DNA from: Nitrosospira sp. 56-18
Lineage (GTDB): Bacteria > Pseudomonadota > Gammaproteobacteria > Burkholderiales > Nitrosomonadaceae
Length of the DNA: 64,000 nt
Assembly (NCBI GenBank): GCA_001899235.1
Contig: MKVR01000016.1
Location: 18,804 to 82,803, forward strand
Direction of reading: 5' to 3'
The notes beneath the pieces are model-generated. The model ran no database searches. It had not been told where the DNA came from and saw only the letters and a list, made by a program, of their open reading frames with translations. Position 1 is the stretch's first letter. The number at the start of each line of letters is the position of its first letter. A program made the position numbers and the translations under genes. Below, piece after piece: positions 8,912 through 18,487 of this stretch.

Positions 8912-9996
8912 TTAACCGACAGCATTTTCGATACAAGCGCTGTTCCCAGCACGCGAGCCCGGATTTTTGCAAACGCGGTATCGCGGCTGGTCGAGGTATC
9001 ATCGCAAAAAGGCGAGAAGCCGCAATCGTCCGTCGTACCCAACTGATCGACAGGAATATAGAGCGCGGCTTCGAGAATTTGATCCCGGATTTCTTCCGGC
9101 GTCTCTATGCGAGGATTGATGGGGGCGGTTACTCCGATAAAGATGCGCTGGTCGGGCTTCATATGCGAACGTATGATTTTCAGCACCCGCTGGCGATCCC
9201 GTTCGCCTGCCAGCGCAATATAAAAGTTATGTACTTTCAGTTGAAACAGGCTTGGCAGCAGCTCGGCGTAATCGACTTCCGCGCTGTGGGTGGAATCGCA
9301 GTCGGCGCCGGGGCAGGTATGCACTCCAAGCCGCGTAAGCTCTTCCGGCGTAAATCGCGATAGCGCGAGATTATTCAGGTCGATGAAGCTGTTAAGGAGC
9401 TTCCCGCTGGGATCGAGCTTTATTGCCAGCCGTCCTTCGGTGAAATCGATCTGGACTTTATGCGCTCCCCTTGCAAGGCAGCGGCGAATTTCGGTTTCAT
9501 GCTCGGCCAGCAGGTCGTCGATGAATCTAGAGCGGGGATAACCCGGAATTTCTTCCGCGGGATACATCAGGCTCAGGGCGGAGGGCGAGATGACGGCCTG
9601 CTTGACAGGCACCTGAGCATAGCGCATGGCGGCATCCAGGTACTCGTCTGCATAGATCCGGTAACGAAACGGGCCGGCTACCAGCCTGGGCATGCGCCGG
9701 TCGTGGCCGGCTTCGAAAGGAATGGTGAAGCCATCGGGATCGGTATTGGGGAGCCCATGCACCGAATAAGTCCAGAAGTTGTGATACTTCCTTTGCTCCC
9801 CATCGGTGATCACCGGGGAGCCGGTGGCTTCGAATTGCGCTATCGTATCCCGTATCGCGACATCATAGAGCGGGAGCATTTCCAGCCCCAGCGGGTTGCT
9901 ATTGGCAAGCGCCTCGATCAGTTCGGGGGGACGAGGAATGCTGCCTATAGGTTCAGTCGGTATGATGACGGCCATGGTTTCGATTGGGGTGCCCAT
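8908..9996 (-). CDS. cobalamin-independent methionine synthase (MetE C-terminal domain) family protein
   Basis: 362 residues, equal to only the C-terminal half of MetE (full MetE is about 750). IGSIPRPPELIEAL at the N-terminus, the zinc-ligand region GVHTCPGADCDSTH and the late TTDDCGFSPF cysteine match the UROD/MetE-like fold. Single-domain members transfer methyl groups to thiols from donors other than methyltetrahydrofolate-glutamate and are often misannotated as MetE. Two starts are possible (9996 or ATG at 9975); neither has a clear ribosome site. The TAG stop lies inside a copy of a short dispersed repeat. Confidence 0.85.
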   Translation of the reverse strand: MGTPIETMAVIIPTEPIGSIPRPPELIEALANSNPLGLEMLPLYDVAIRDTIAQFEATGSPVITDGEQRKYHNFWTYSVHGLPNTDPDGFTIPFEAGHDRRMPRLVAGPFRYRIYADEYLDAAMRYAQVPVKQAVISPSALSLMYPAEEIPGYPRSRFIDDLLAEHETEIRRCLARGAHKVQIDFTEGRLAIKLDPSGKLLNSFIDLNNLALSRFTPEELTRLGVHTCPGADCDSTHSAEVDYAELLPSLFQLKVHNFYIALAGERDRQRVLKIIRSHMKPDQRIFIGVTAPINPRIETPEEIRDQILEAALYIPVDQLGTTDDCGFSPFCDDTSTSRDTAFAKIRARVLGTALVSKMLSVN

Positions 9997-10051
9997 GCAA
10001 ATTAGCGGCGGAAACAGTTACCAGATATCCATAATGCCATAATTAACCCGA

Positions 10052-10131
10052 ATGCAGGTGAACATCGAGTATTGCGGAAAGTTTTTGTGAATCATGGTCC
10101 TAAACTAAAAAAACGGTCAACTGCCGGATTT
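10052..10131 (+). repeat. MITE-like element, right-end fragment (copy D)
   Basis: Matches the right third of copies A-C: ATGCAGGTGAAC, then GGAAAGTTTTTGTGAATCA, TAAACTAAAA and the terminal CTGCCGGATT. The left part is missing. It keeps the internal AAAGTTTTT stretch that copy A has lost, so it did not arise from copy A. Confidence 0.65.
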
Positions 10132-10272
10132 GGGCTTACGGAAAGGTAGCGGAACTTCAGCGAATCTCATGCTGGCAGAGGCTGGCAGGGACTGGCCCCG
10201 GTGGGAGACCGCCTCATTCCTGAAGGATTTTGCAGGTTTTTCCGGTTTCCTGAAAGAATGGCGAAGCGACTG

Positions 10273-10494
10273 AACCTAAATCCGGCAGCTGGACAAGGTG
10301 GAGTGTGCGGTTTTTTGCGTGCAGGGCAAGGTGCTGCGACGTGGAATGGCTATTCCATTCCAAGGAGTTGCAACGCAGCCATGTGCAGCAAAAATCGCAC
10401 AACCCGCCCTGTAGCGAACTCACCATATAGGTGAATGTCGAGTATGAATCATGACTCTAAACTGAAAATGAGCGGCCGGCTGCCGGATTAGGTT
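10273..10494 (+). repeat. MITE-like element (copy A, complete)
   Basis: 222 bp bounded by inverted ends AACCTAAATCCGGCAG and CTGCCGGATTAGGTT. Inside is a hairpin TGGAATGG-CTATT-CCATTCCA at 10342-10362 that is conserved in other copies. It is strongly similar by eye to copy B (18259-18484) and to the reverse complement of copy C (41448-41686). No transposase is encoded, so it would need one in trans. Confidence 0.8.
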
Positions 10495-10552
10495 GAATAG
10501 CTGAAAAGAGCAGGGAACATCAGCGGTTCTGCAACGAGGATTATTCAGTTTT

Positions 10553-10587
10553 TTGATGGGCTGTGTTTCACTCCACCTATCCTGCAG
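10553..10587. repeat. palindromic GATGGG...CCATCC-type repeat, half copy
   Basis: TTGATGGGCTGTG followed by TTTCACTCCACCTATCCTG corresponds to the right arm of the repeats at 15574-15662 and 24531-24617. Confidence 0.55.
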
Positions 10588-10684
10588 GCTGCAGTTGCTG
10601 CCTGCCTCCAGCTTTGGCCGATAGTTATTGAGCCAGCGCTTCCTCGAGCGTCGCTGGTTCTGTAACCCGGCAATTCCAGATTCC

Positions 10685-12772
10685 CTAATGCATCCACTGC
10701 GTAAATGCGGCCACAGTTGCAACCAGCTCATGAGGTTCGACCGGCTTGGAGAGATGCATCTGGTATCCTGCCATCATTGCCCTGGTCCGGTCCTCCGAGC
10801 TTGCAAAAGCGGTAAGGGCAATCGCAGGTATTTTGCCACCGGCGCTTGCGGGAAGCTGCCGTATCTCGCGAATAAGCTGATATCCGTCCTTGCCCGGCAT
10901 GCCGATGTCGCTGATCATCACATCCGGGCTGCGGGTCTTCAGCATCTCCAATCCTTCCGCGGCGTTTGCAGCGGCAACGACCTCCGCTTCGCAACCTGCC
11001 AGCACTTCCCGGATAAGTTCGCGGGAATCCTTCTCGTCATCGATGACAAGAATCCGGACTCCCTGGAGCGTGAAATTCACCCCGCCGGCATGCAGCAACG
11101 CGCGTGCTTCCTCGCGCGGGTGGTTAACGGGTGCAAGGGGAAAGCTTACGATGAAGGATGCGCCCTTTCCTTCTCCCGGGCTTTCCGCGCGGACTGTGCC
11201 TCCATGCAATCCCACGAGCTGCTGGACGATGGCGAGTCCCAGGCCGAGCCCGCCGTGCTGCCGGGTAAGCGAAGAATCCGCCTGGCAAAAACGATCAAAA
11301 ACATGCGGGAGGAACTCGGGCTGAATGCCGACCCCCGAGTCTTTTATGTTGACCTCGATCCGGGAGCCCGTCTGCATGACGGTAATCTCGATATTCCCAC
11401 CCCTGGGAGTAAATTTGATGGCGTTGGAGAGGAGATTCCAGATAACCTGCTGGAGCCGATCCTGGTCGCCGGACACGAATCCTGCCGTTGGATCGATCTT
11501 CTTTTTTAACCTGACTCCCTTGGTCTGCGTGGATGGAGTAACCGATTCGACTGCCGCTTCGGCTATGGCCGAGAGATCCACTCGCTGCATATCGAGATGA
11601 ATCTTCCCCGAAATGATGCTGCTCATTTCGAGAAGATCCTCGATCAGCTTATTCTGGACGCGCGCATTTCTTTCGATGGTCGCCAGGCCGCGCTGAATAT
11701 TTTCCTGGCTCATGGTTCCCTGCTGGATAAGCTGCGACCAGCCCAGAATCGCGTTGAGCGGCGTCCTCAGTTCATGCGACAGCGTGGCGAGAAATTCGTC
11801 CTTGAGCTGGCTCGCCCGCTCTGCTTCAGCACGCGCGATACGCTCGTTCTCGAGAAGCTGCTTTTTTTCCTCGTCGGTTCGCTTGAGCCCATCGATATCC
11901 GTGCTTGAACCCACCCACATCGAGATATTTTCATGGATATCGTATTTGGCATGGGCGCAGGTAAGATGCCACTTATACTCCCCATCCGCTCTTTTAACCC
12001 GATGCTCGATAAGGAAAGGCTCGCCGGTGGCAAGACAGTGCCGCCATTGCCGGATATTTTCTTCCACGTCATCCGGATGGATGAGCCTGGTCCATTCCCA
12101 GCCCAATAATTTGTCGGCGGTTTCCCCGGTAAAGTCCAGCCATTGCCGGTTTATGTAATCCAATTCGCCATCGGGCCGGCACATGAATATTTTCAGGGGC
12201 ATCGAGTCTGCCATGAATCGCAGGCGCTCCCCGCTTTCGCGTACCGCTTCCTCGGCGCGCCTGCGCGCCGTGATATCACGGAAGGTCCAGACGCGGCCGA
12301 TATTCTGGCTTTCTATATACTGGATCTTCGAAAACCGCTCGATCACCCTGCCATCGGTCAGCTCCAGCACGTCGTAGGTATCAGGGGGCCAGGATGCGTA
12401 AATCTTCTCGGTCCTGTCAAAAAAAGCCTGCGGGTCTTTCATCGATCTGCCGCAGAATTGCAGCAACTGGCGATGCTCGTTGAAGTAGGGTAGATCGCGC
12501 CTGATTTGCCACATCGTCAGATAAAGCTCGTTGAACCGCAGTACGGTGCCTTCCTCGTCGGTGACCAGGATACCCTCAGCCGTCGCTTCTATGGTGGCGC
12601 GCAATATCGAAAGAGAGTGGTCGAGTTGCCTTGTCTTATCCTCCAGATCTCTCTTCGCCTGCCTGAGCTCATGTTCCGCGCGCTGTCGTGCCAGCAGAAT
12701 TGCGCTGGAGGTTTGCAATGCGACAGAGCGCAATAAAGCTTCTTCGTTATCTTCCAATCTCGCCATGCTCAT
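10685..12772 (-). CDS. hybrid sensor histidine kinase/response regulator (PAS-PAS-HisKA-HATPase-REC)
   Basis: About 695 residues, no membrane segment, so a cytoplasmic sensor. Order: N-terminal coiled coil (30-60), PAS 1 (about 60-170), PAS 2 (about 185-300, PAC-like end), a second coiled coil, HisKA with phospho-acceptor His335 in LATLSHELRTPLN, HATPase with NAIKFTPRGG, DSGVGI and GGLGLGLAI, then a C-terminal receiver with Asp624 in MISDIGMPG (numbering from the upstream TTG at 12778). I take the first ATG (12772). It is divergent from a second hybrid kinase. No dedicated output protein is nearby, so the phosphorelay partner is unknown. Confidence 0.9.
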   Translation of the reverse strand: MSMARLEDNEEALLRSVALQTSSAILLARQRAEHELRQAKRDLEDKTRQLDHSLSILRATIEATAEGILVTDEEGTVLRFNELYLTMWQIRRDLPYFNEHRQLLQFCGRSMKDPQAFFDRTEKIYASWPPDTYDVLELTDGRVIERFSKIQYIESQNIGRVWTFRDITARRRAEEAVRESGERLRFMADSMPLKIFMCRPDGELDYINRQWLDFTGETADKLLGWEWTRLIHPDDVEENIRQWRHCLATGEPFLIEHRVKRADGEYKWHLTCAHAKYDIHENISMWVGSSTDIDGLKRTDEEKKQLLENERIARAEAERASQLKDEFLATLSHELRTPLNAILGWSQLIQQGTMSQENIQRGLATIERNARVQNKLIEDLLEMSSIISGKIHLDMQRVDLSAIAEAAVESVTPSTQTKGVRLKKKIDPTAGFVSGDQDRLQQVIWNLLSNAIKFTPRGGNIEITVMQTGSRIEVNIKDSGVGIQPEFLPHVFDRFCQADSSLTRQHGGLGLGLAIVQQLVGLHGGTVRAESPGEGKGASFIVSFPLAPVNHPREEARALLHAGGVNFTLQGVRILVIDDEKDSRELIREVLAGCEAEVVAAANAAEGLEMLKTRSPDVMISDIGMPGKDGYQLIREIRQLPASAGGKIPAIALTAFASSEDRTRAMMAGYQMHLSKPVEPHELVATVAAFTQWMH

Positions 12773-13053
12773 TTCCAACTGCTGTTTTCCATAATGGTAG
12801 CAAACCTGAATTAACTGAAAAGGGTTTTACCTTGCTGCGTAAAGATGGACGGTTCGGTAGCGCACAGATAGCGCCCGCTAGGGCTGACCTTCGAAAAAAT
12901 GACCGGATCACGGCAAAAACGCCCGGGTAGGCGGATGATCCCCCGGAATCCAGCATTGCTGGCGCATTATGCTATGTTGAGTATAACGGGCCATGCTACA
13001 TCGAATGGCATGATGACAATCCAATCACCGCGCGTCCTGAGGTAATCATTCCT

Positions 13054-15552
13054 ATGGCGAACCGCATATCGCTGACTCAAGGGGAGATAAGCAAACCTCT
13101 CTGGTTGAACCAGAGCGGCATGGGCGCGTTCATTCGCGACCATGACTGGAATGACTCGGATCTGGGTCCCATCTCGGCATGGCCGCTTACCCTGAAAACC
13201 GGCGTCAGCATCATGCTGTCGCTCCCCACGCCGTCCATGCTGCTGTGGGGACCCAACCTGATACAAATCCATAACGACGCCTGCCGTGACCTGATATCCA
13301 TGAAACAACCCGGGAGCCTGGGGAGGCCGGCAAGCCAGAACTGGTCCGGGATTTGGGATTTCCTGCAGCCGGCTTGCGAAGGGGTGATGCAGCGTGGCGA
13401 ATCATTCATATTCGACGACAAGCGGCTGATCATCGAGCGCAGCGGAAAGCTGGAGGAGGCGTTTTTCAGGCTGACGTGCAGCGCCGTGCCAGGCGAAGCA
13501 GGAACAGGCAATGCGGATCGCGAGGAAACGGGCAGCGAGCGGATGGACAGCAGGGAAAAGGGCTCTGCGGGAGGCGTGCTGGTAACGATGACTGAAATGA
13601 TTGGATCGACGCGGGCGCCCGTCCTGGCGGCAGAAGGAGAGAGTCTCGAGCAGGCGCTGCGGGAGCGCGAGGAACTTTTTCGCCGAGCGCTCGAAATTGA
13701 AACGATAGGCGTTGTTTTCTTTGACGCGGAGGGAAGGATTACCTTGTCCAATGAAGCCTTTCGCGAAATGAGCGGTTTCGTACGCGAAAAGGGAGGGGAG
13801 AAGCCGCATGGCGGGAGTGAAGCGGCGCCAGGGAACTGGCTGGAGGACTGGAAGGAGTGGATATCCGCCTTGCCGCAAACCATTTTCGAAATCCAGCCTG
13901 GCCAATGCGCGCTTCCCCAGGAGAAGGAGTTTGCGCGCAAGGACGGTTCCCGCTGGTGGGCGCTGACTCTGTCGAAAAGACTGAACGAGCGCGAAGGCGT
14001 GCAGTATGTGATCGACATAACCGGGCGCAAACGCGCGGAGCAGGCCCTGCGCGAAAGCGAAGCGCGCTTTCGCGCCATGGCCGAGGCTTCGCCCGCTCTT
14101 GCGTGGCGCGTCGACGCAGAAGGAAACGCCGTCTATCTCAACCAGCGATTCAGGGAATTGATCGGCATGACGCTTGAAGAACTGATGCCTGCCGGATGGC
14201 GTTCCATCATTCATCCGGATGATGCGAAGAGATATCTTGCGGCATTCGAGGAAGCATTGCGCAAGCACAGCCGTTTTCAGCAGCGGGTGCGCATCCGCGT
14301 TGCAAATGGCGAGTGGCGCTGGCTCATATCCTACGCACTGCCCTGGTTCACCGCGAACGACGAGTATGCCGGGCATGTGGGGGTGTCGATCAATATCACG
14401 GATGCCGTTACCGCGGAATCCGCTTTACTGGAAGCCGATCGCCGCAAGGATGAATTCCTGGCGACGCTGGCGCACGAGCTGCGAAATCCGCTCGGCCCCA
14501 TCAGCAATGGGTTGTCGCTCATTGCCAGGCCAGGGGGCGCCGCATCGCTGCCGCGGCTGCTTCCGGTGATAATCCGGCAGGTGCGCTATATCGAGCGCCT
14601 GGTGGACGATCTGCTGGAGGTGTCGCGCATTACCAGCGGAAAGATCGAATTGCGCCAGGGCCCCATGCGCCTCGCCACGGCATTGCGCGATGCGCTCGAG
14701 GCAAGTATGCCGCTGGTGAAGGAAAAAGAGCATGAGCTGACCGTCTTCATCCCCGATCGGCCACTGGTGGTCTATGCCGATCCCGTGCGCCTTGCGCAGA
14801 TATTCAGCAATCTACTCAATAACGCCGCCAGGTACACCAAAAAAGGGGGCCATATCTGGCTTACGGCGCGCCAGGAAGGGGATGAAGCTGTCATATCGGT
14901 GCGGGACAACGGCATGGGGATCCTGCCGGGGATGCTGCCCCGCATATTCGACATGTTCGCCCAGGAACGCCGTAATGGCATGGGACACCAGGAGGGCCTG
15001 GGCATCGGGTTGAGCCTGGTGCATCGCCTGATCCAGATGCACGGCGGCATGATCGAGGCCCGAAGCGAGGGCAGGGACGCGGGGAGCGAATTCATCGTGC
15101 GCCTGCCGCTCTGCGAGACAGCCGAAGCAGCGGAAAGCCCCGGACCGGGAAAAAATTCTCCGCCGCCGCTTGGCTTGCGCGTATTGGTGGTGGACGACAA
15201 TCGGGATGCGGCGGAAGTGCTGGCCATGCTGCTCGAATCCATCGGAGTGAATGCCCAGGCGGTGAATGGCGGGCCGGCGGCGCTAGCAGCGATACCCAAT
15301 TACCAGCCGAACGTCATCCTCATGGATATCGGGATGCCGGGCATGGATGGCCATGAGGTGGCGCGGCGGATTCGCAGCCAGCCCCAGTTCAACGGCATCA
15401 AGCTGATAGCGCTAACGGGCTGGGGACAGGAAAAAGACCGACGCGATTCGAGCAAGACCGGGTTCGATCATCATCTCACCAAACCGGTGGATTTCGGGGT
15501 ACTGAAGGACCTGATCGCCGGCATGCAGAATACCAGCCTGGCTCCACCCTGA
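13054..15552 (+). CDS. hybrid sensor histidine kinase/response regulator
   Basis: 832 residues, cytoplasmic. Residues 15-180 form a PAS-like module seen in many such kinases (DSDLGPISAWPLTLKTGV). Two further PAS domains follow (about 205-325 and 335-450), then HisKA with His474 (LATLAHELRNPL), HATPase (NLLNNAARYTKKGG, DNGMGI, GLGIGLSL) and a receiver with Asp758 in LMDIGMPG. The receiver is close to that of the kinase at 20736 (shared TGWGQEKD and LTKP motifs), suggesting common ancestry. It is divergent from the kinase at 10685 across 281 bp, so the two could be co-regulated. Confidence 0.9.
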   Translation: MANRISLTQGEISKPLWLNQSGMGAFIRDHDWNDSDLGPISAWPLTLKTGVSIMLSLPTPSMLLWGPNLIQIHNDACRDLISMKQPGSLGRPASQNWSGIWDFLQPACEGVMQRGESFIFDDKRLIIERSGKLEEAFFRLTCSAVPGEAGTGNADREETGSERMDSREKGSAGGVLVTMTEMIGSTRAPVLAAEGESLEQALREREELFRRALEIETIGVVFFDAEGRITLSNEAFREMSGFVREKGGEKPHGGSEAAPGNWLEDWKEWISALPQTIFEIQPGQCALPQEKEFARKDGSRWWALTLSKRLNEREGVQYVIDITGRKRAEQALRESEARFRAMAEASPALAWRVDAEGNAVYLNQRFRELIGMTLEELMPAGWRSIIHPDDAKRYLAAFEEALRKHSRFQQRVRIRVANGEWRWLISYALPWFTANDEYAGHVGVSINITDAVTAESALLEADRRKDEFLATLAHELRNPLGPISNGLSLIARPGGAASLPRLLPVIIRQVRYIERLVDDLLEVSRITSGKIELRQGPMRLATALRDALEASMPLVKEKEHELTVFIPDRPLVVYADPVRLAQIFSNLLNNAARYTKKGGHIWLTARQEGDEAVISVRDNGMGILPGMLPRIFDMFAQERRNGMGHQEGLGIGLSLVHRLIQMHGGMIEARSEGRDAGSEFIVRLPLCETAEAAESPGPGKNSPPPLGLRVLVVDDNRDAAEVLAMLLESIGVNAQAVNGGPAALAAIPNYQPNVILMDIGMPGMDGHEVARRIRSQPQFNGIKLIALTGWGQEKDRRDSSKTGFDHHLTKPVDFGVLKDLIAGMQNTSLAPP

Positions 15553-15573
15553 CGGGTGCGGCAACTGCAGACT

Positions 15574-15662
15574 GTAGGATGGATAGTGAAACGCAATCCA
15601 TCAAAAAACATCTATCGAGCTTCAGGAAAATGATGGGTTATGCTTTGCTCCACCCATCCTAC
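15574..15662. repeat. palindromic repeat (ATGGGTT...CCACCCATCC family), full copy
   Basis: The left arm GTAGGATGGATAGTGAAACG and the right arm ATGCTTTGCTCCACCCATCC are imperfect inverted repeats about 35 bp apart. A second full copy lies at 24531-24617 and a half copy at 10553-10587. Located in the spacer between a kinase and the peroxidase, it could form a large hairpin in RNA. Confidence 0.65.
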
Positions 15663-15828
15663 CCAAGCTAAAGCTGACCGGCTAAAGCCGGCGGTGTTCA
15701 GCCTTTCCTTAAATCTTGGAGTGGAAAATCAAACCAGTCGGAGGCTAATCCTGCCGCCGCGTATGTTCACATCGGGAGTTCTATTCTACAATGGTCAAAA
15801 CTCGCGCGACCGCAATATCGCCGGAGCC

Positions 15829-16878
15829 ATGCCGAAGAACATTCCCCAACCGCAAGCCGTTATCAGTCCAGTCACGCCGAGCGCGATCTTCATTGTCGCA
15901 ACGCTTGCTGCGGGCGGCAATCGTGCGGATAAAGTTCGCGCCTTATGCGGAAATATCGCCGCTCTTGTCCGAGCCGTTGGCAGGCGGGTCCCTTCCGGCA
16001 ATCTCTCATGCGTTTTCGGTTTCAGTTCCGGGGGATGGGATAAGCTGTTTGGTGAGCCACGTCCCGTGTCCCTGCATCCTTTCCGCGAATTCAGGACGGA
16101 CGATCGCCATGCCATGGCGACGCCGGGCGATCTCCTTCTGCACATCCGCGCCGACCGCATGGACCTGTGCTTTGAGCTTGCCATGCAGGCGCTGGGACAA
16201 CTGGGCGATGCGGTCTCGGTGGCCGACGAAGTGCATGGTTTCCGCTACTTCGATTTGCGCAGCATGGTGGGGTTCGTCGATGGCACCGAAAATCCGGCTG
16301 GCCAGGAGGCTGTGGACTTCACCATCATCGGCGACGAGGATGCGGCTTTTGCGGGCGGCAGCTACGTACTGGTGCAGAAATACCTGCATGACATGGCGGG
16401 CTGGAACTCGCTGTCCGTTGAAGCCCAGGAATGCGTGATGGGGCGCACGAAGCTCTCCGACATCGAACTCGAGGAAGGAATCAAGCCGTCATCATCGCAT
16501 AGTTCATTAACGACGATCGCCGAGAACGGAAAAGAAATCAAGATTCTGCGTGACAATATGCCATTTGGCCGTCCTGGCGCGGGTGAATTCGGGACTTACT
16601 TCATTGGTTATGCCCGCTCTCCCGCGCCTATCGAGCAGATGCTCGAAAACATGTTCGTCGGACGGCCGCCGGGTAATTACGACCGGTTGCTCGACCACAG
16701 CCGTGCGGTCACGGGCGGTCTTTTCTTCGTCCCATCCGCCGATCTGCTCGAAGCGCTCGCGGAGCGCAACCCGCAGGCGTCCGGCGCCAGCCGGGCTGAT
16801 TCGGTGCCATCCGTCCAGCCGCATCATGATGGCTCACTCAACATCGGCTCTCTCAAAGGAAATTCTCAATATGAATAA
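15829..16878 (+). CDS. DyP-type heme peroxidase, encapsulin cargo
   Basis: 349 residues from the ATG at 15829 (the frame opens at 15640, but homology to DyP enzymes begins at about MPKNIPQPQAVISPVTP). All DyP landmarks are present: GFVDGTENP with Asp151, proximal heme ligand His224 in SSSHSS, and distal Arg241 and Asn243 in LRDNMPFG, matching the spacing in DypB-type enzymes. The C-terminus, after a flexible Ser/Pro/Ala linker, ends in DGSLNIGSLKGNSQYE, the family 1 encapsulin cargo-loading motif. The stop overlaps the start of the encapsulin gene by 8 nt. The enzyme uses H2O2 to oxidise dyes or phenolic and sulfide compounds and should sit inside the shell. Confidence 0.93.
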   Translation: MPKNIPQPQAVISPVTPSAIFIVATLAAGGNRADKVRALCGNIAALVRAVGRRVPSGNLSCVFGFSSGGWDKLFGEPRPVSLHPFREFRTDDRHAMATPGDLLLHIRADRMDLCFELAMQALGQLGDAVSVADEVHGFRYFDLRSMVGFVDGTENPAGQEAVDFTIIGDEDAAFAGGSYVLVQKYLHDMAGWNSLSVEAQECVMGRTKLSDIELEEGIKPSSSHSSLTTIAENGKEIKILRDNMPFGRPGAGEFGTYFIGYARSPAPIEQMLENMFVGRPPGNYDRLLDHSRAVTGGLFFVPSADLLEALAERNPQASGASRADSVPSVQPHHDGSLNIGSLKGNSQYE

Positions 16879-17671
16879 TCTGCATCGCGAGCTTGCCCCC
16901 ATCTCCAGTGCTGCCTGGTCGCAAATCGACGAGGAGGTGGCGCGCACCTTCAAGCGCTCCATTGCAGGCCGGCGCGTGGTCGACGTCAAGATGCCCGGCG
17001 GTGTCGAACTGGCGGGAGTGGGAAGCGGCCACAAATATGCCATCGCTGCGCCTCAGCCGGATGTCGATGCGAAGCTGCGCGAAGTCAAAGCTCTGGTTGA
17101 GCTGACCGTGCCTTTCGAGCTACAGCGGGATGCGATCGACGATGTCGAGCGCGGCGCGAATAATTCCGACTGGCAACCAGCGAAGGACGCGGCGAAGCAG
17201 ATTGCTTATGCGGAAGATCGGGCGATTTTCGACGGCTACAAGGCTGCCGGGATCGTCGGCATCCGGGAGGCCTCGTCGAATGCGAAGCTTGCATTGCCGG
17301 ATAACGCCGGCGGCTATCCGGCCGCGATCAGCAAAGCGCTCGAACAATTGCGCCTCGCTGGCGTGAATGGTCCCTATTCCGTCCTGCTCGGCGCCGATGC
17401 CTATACGGCGCTCAGCGGGGGGCGCGAGGAGGGGTACCCCATTATCGAGCACATCAGGCGTATCGTTGACGGCGAGGTCGTCTGGGCGCCCGCGCTCGGC
17501 GGCGGCAGCGTGTTATCCACCCGGGGTGGAGACTACGAGTTGCATCTCGGCCAGGATCTGTCGATCGGATATGAAAGCCACACCGACAGGATTGTGCGTC
17601 TCTATTTGCGCGAGACATTGACATTCCTGATGCTTACCAGCGAGGCGTCGGTATCGGTGATGCCACAATGA
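16871..17671 (+). CDS. encapsulin shell protein (family 1, linocin M18-like)
   Basis: 266 residues, the normal size for T=1 encapsulin shells with the HK97 fold. MNNLHRELAPISSAAWSQIDEEVARTF is the conserved N-terminal helix that contacts cargo peptides; DRAIFDG, GYPIIEHI and GYESHTDRIVRLYLRETLTF are typical later elements. The ATG at 16871 lies in the last codons of the peroxidase, and AAAGGA within the cargo-peptide coding region serves as ribosome site, so shell and cargo are translationally coupled. The pair forms a peroxidase-filled nanocompartment, usually tied to oxidative stress. Confidence 0.95.
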   Translation: MNNLHRELAPISSAAWSQIDEEVARTFKRSIAGRRVVDVKMPGGVELAGVGSGHKYAIAAPQPDVDAKLREVKALVELTVPFELQRDAIDDVERGANNSDWQPAKDAAKQIAYAEDRAIFDGYKAAGIVGIREASSNAKLALPDNAGGYPAAISKALEQLRLAGVNGPYSVLLGADAYTALSGGREEGYPIIEHIRRIVDGEVVWAPALGGGSVLSTRGGDYELHLGQDLSIGYESHTDRIVRLYLRETLTFLMLTSEASVSVMPQ

Positions 17672-17737
17672 GTGCTGAAAAAATTTCAAACCCCGCAACC
17701 AGCCGATTACCCGCTGACCGGAACAGGGAAATGAAGG

Positions 17738-17950
17738 GTGGACAAGCACTTTAAAGTCGGTGATCACGTAAGCTGGAATTCCGAAGCCGGATATGTCAGC
17801 GGAAAAATCATCAAGGTTCATGTCCAGGATGTGAACTACAAAGGATACATTCACCATGCCAGCCAGGACGAGCCGCAATACGAAATCCGGAGCGACAAGA
17901 CGGACCATGTCGCCATGCACAAGAGGTCGGTTTTAAGGAAGCTCGAATAG
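17738..17950 (+). CDS. DUF2945 (HVA1/TUDOR-like) small protein
   Basis: 70 residues starting with GTG preceded by AAGGG. FKVGDHVSWNSEAGYVSGKIIKV and the C-terminal HKRSVLRKL match DUF2945, small beta-barrel proteins related to hypervirulence-associated TUDOR-like domains. It lies 66 bp after encapsulin on the same strand and may share its transcript. Function unknown. Confidence 0.8.
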   Translation: MDKHFKVGDHVSWNSEAGYVSGKIIKVHVQDVNYKGYIHHASQDEPQYEIRSDKTDHVAMHKRSVLRKLE

Positions 17951-18487
17951 GATTCCTCGGACGCGAGGTCTGAGGCAGGCAATTCTCCGCCTTGCACGGG
18001 GCTTCGGTGATTGACGTAAGCCGGGCTTCATCCAGAACAAGCTGAGGCCGGGCGATGGCACTCAAGGAATCAGGGATATGGATCAGACCGTGATCGGAAA
18101 TCCGGTGCATGATCTGATACGGCTTGGATTATTCCTGGCCACGGCCGCGCGTGGATATGGCTGGGTGGCGGCAATAGGGGTGGAAAATTCGTTTTGATCC
18201 CGAGCCTGATCATTTTTCATGAACCGGCATCGGAAGCGACAGGGAGCGTGATTATTTTCAATCCAGCAGTTGGATAGGCGGGGCATGCGGTTTTGGAGTG
18301 CAGGGCAAGGCGCAACGGCACGCAATGGTTATTCCATTCCAAAGAGCTGCAACACAGCCATGTACCGCAAAAATTGCGCGATCTGCCCTGTAGCGAACTC
18401 ACCATGCAGGTGAACGCCGCTACAGCGGAAAGTCTTTGTGGGTCAGAGTTCTAAACTGAAAATGAGCGATCAAATACCGGATCTGGA
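17951..18487. other. 537 bp intergenic region holding MITE-like copy B
   Basis: The first 300 bp contain nothing I can assign. From 18259 the sequence is a copy of the MITE-like repeat; its right end runs to the stop codon of the small membrane peptide gene. Confidence 0.6.
18259..18484 (+). repeat. MITE-like element (copy B, diverged)
   Basis: Aligned by eye with copy A over its full length: CAATCCAGCAG at the left end, GTGCAGGGCAAGG, the internal ATTCCATTCCA hairpin half, TGTAGCGAACTCACCAT, and a decayed right end ACCGGATCTGG. Ends are less perfect than in A and C, so it is probably older. Confidence 0.7.

Larger units (their letters stand above)
9997..10684. other. 688 bp repeat-rich intergenic region
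   Basis: No gene is called. The stretch holds a partial MITE-like copy (10052-10131), a complete one (10273-10494) and a palindromic repeat (10553-10587). The stretches just after the partial and complete copies look weakly alike, which suggests a duplicated insertion site. Confidence 0.7.
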
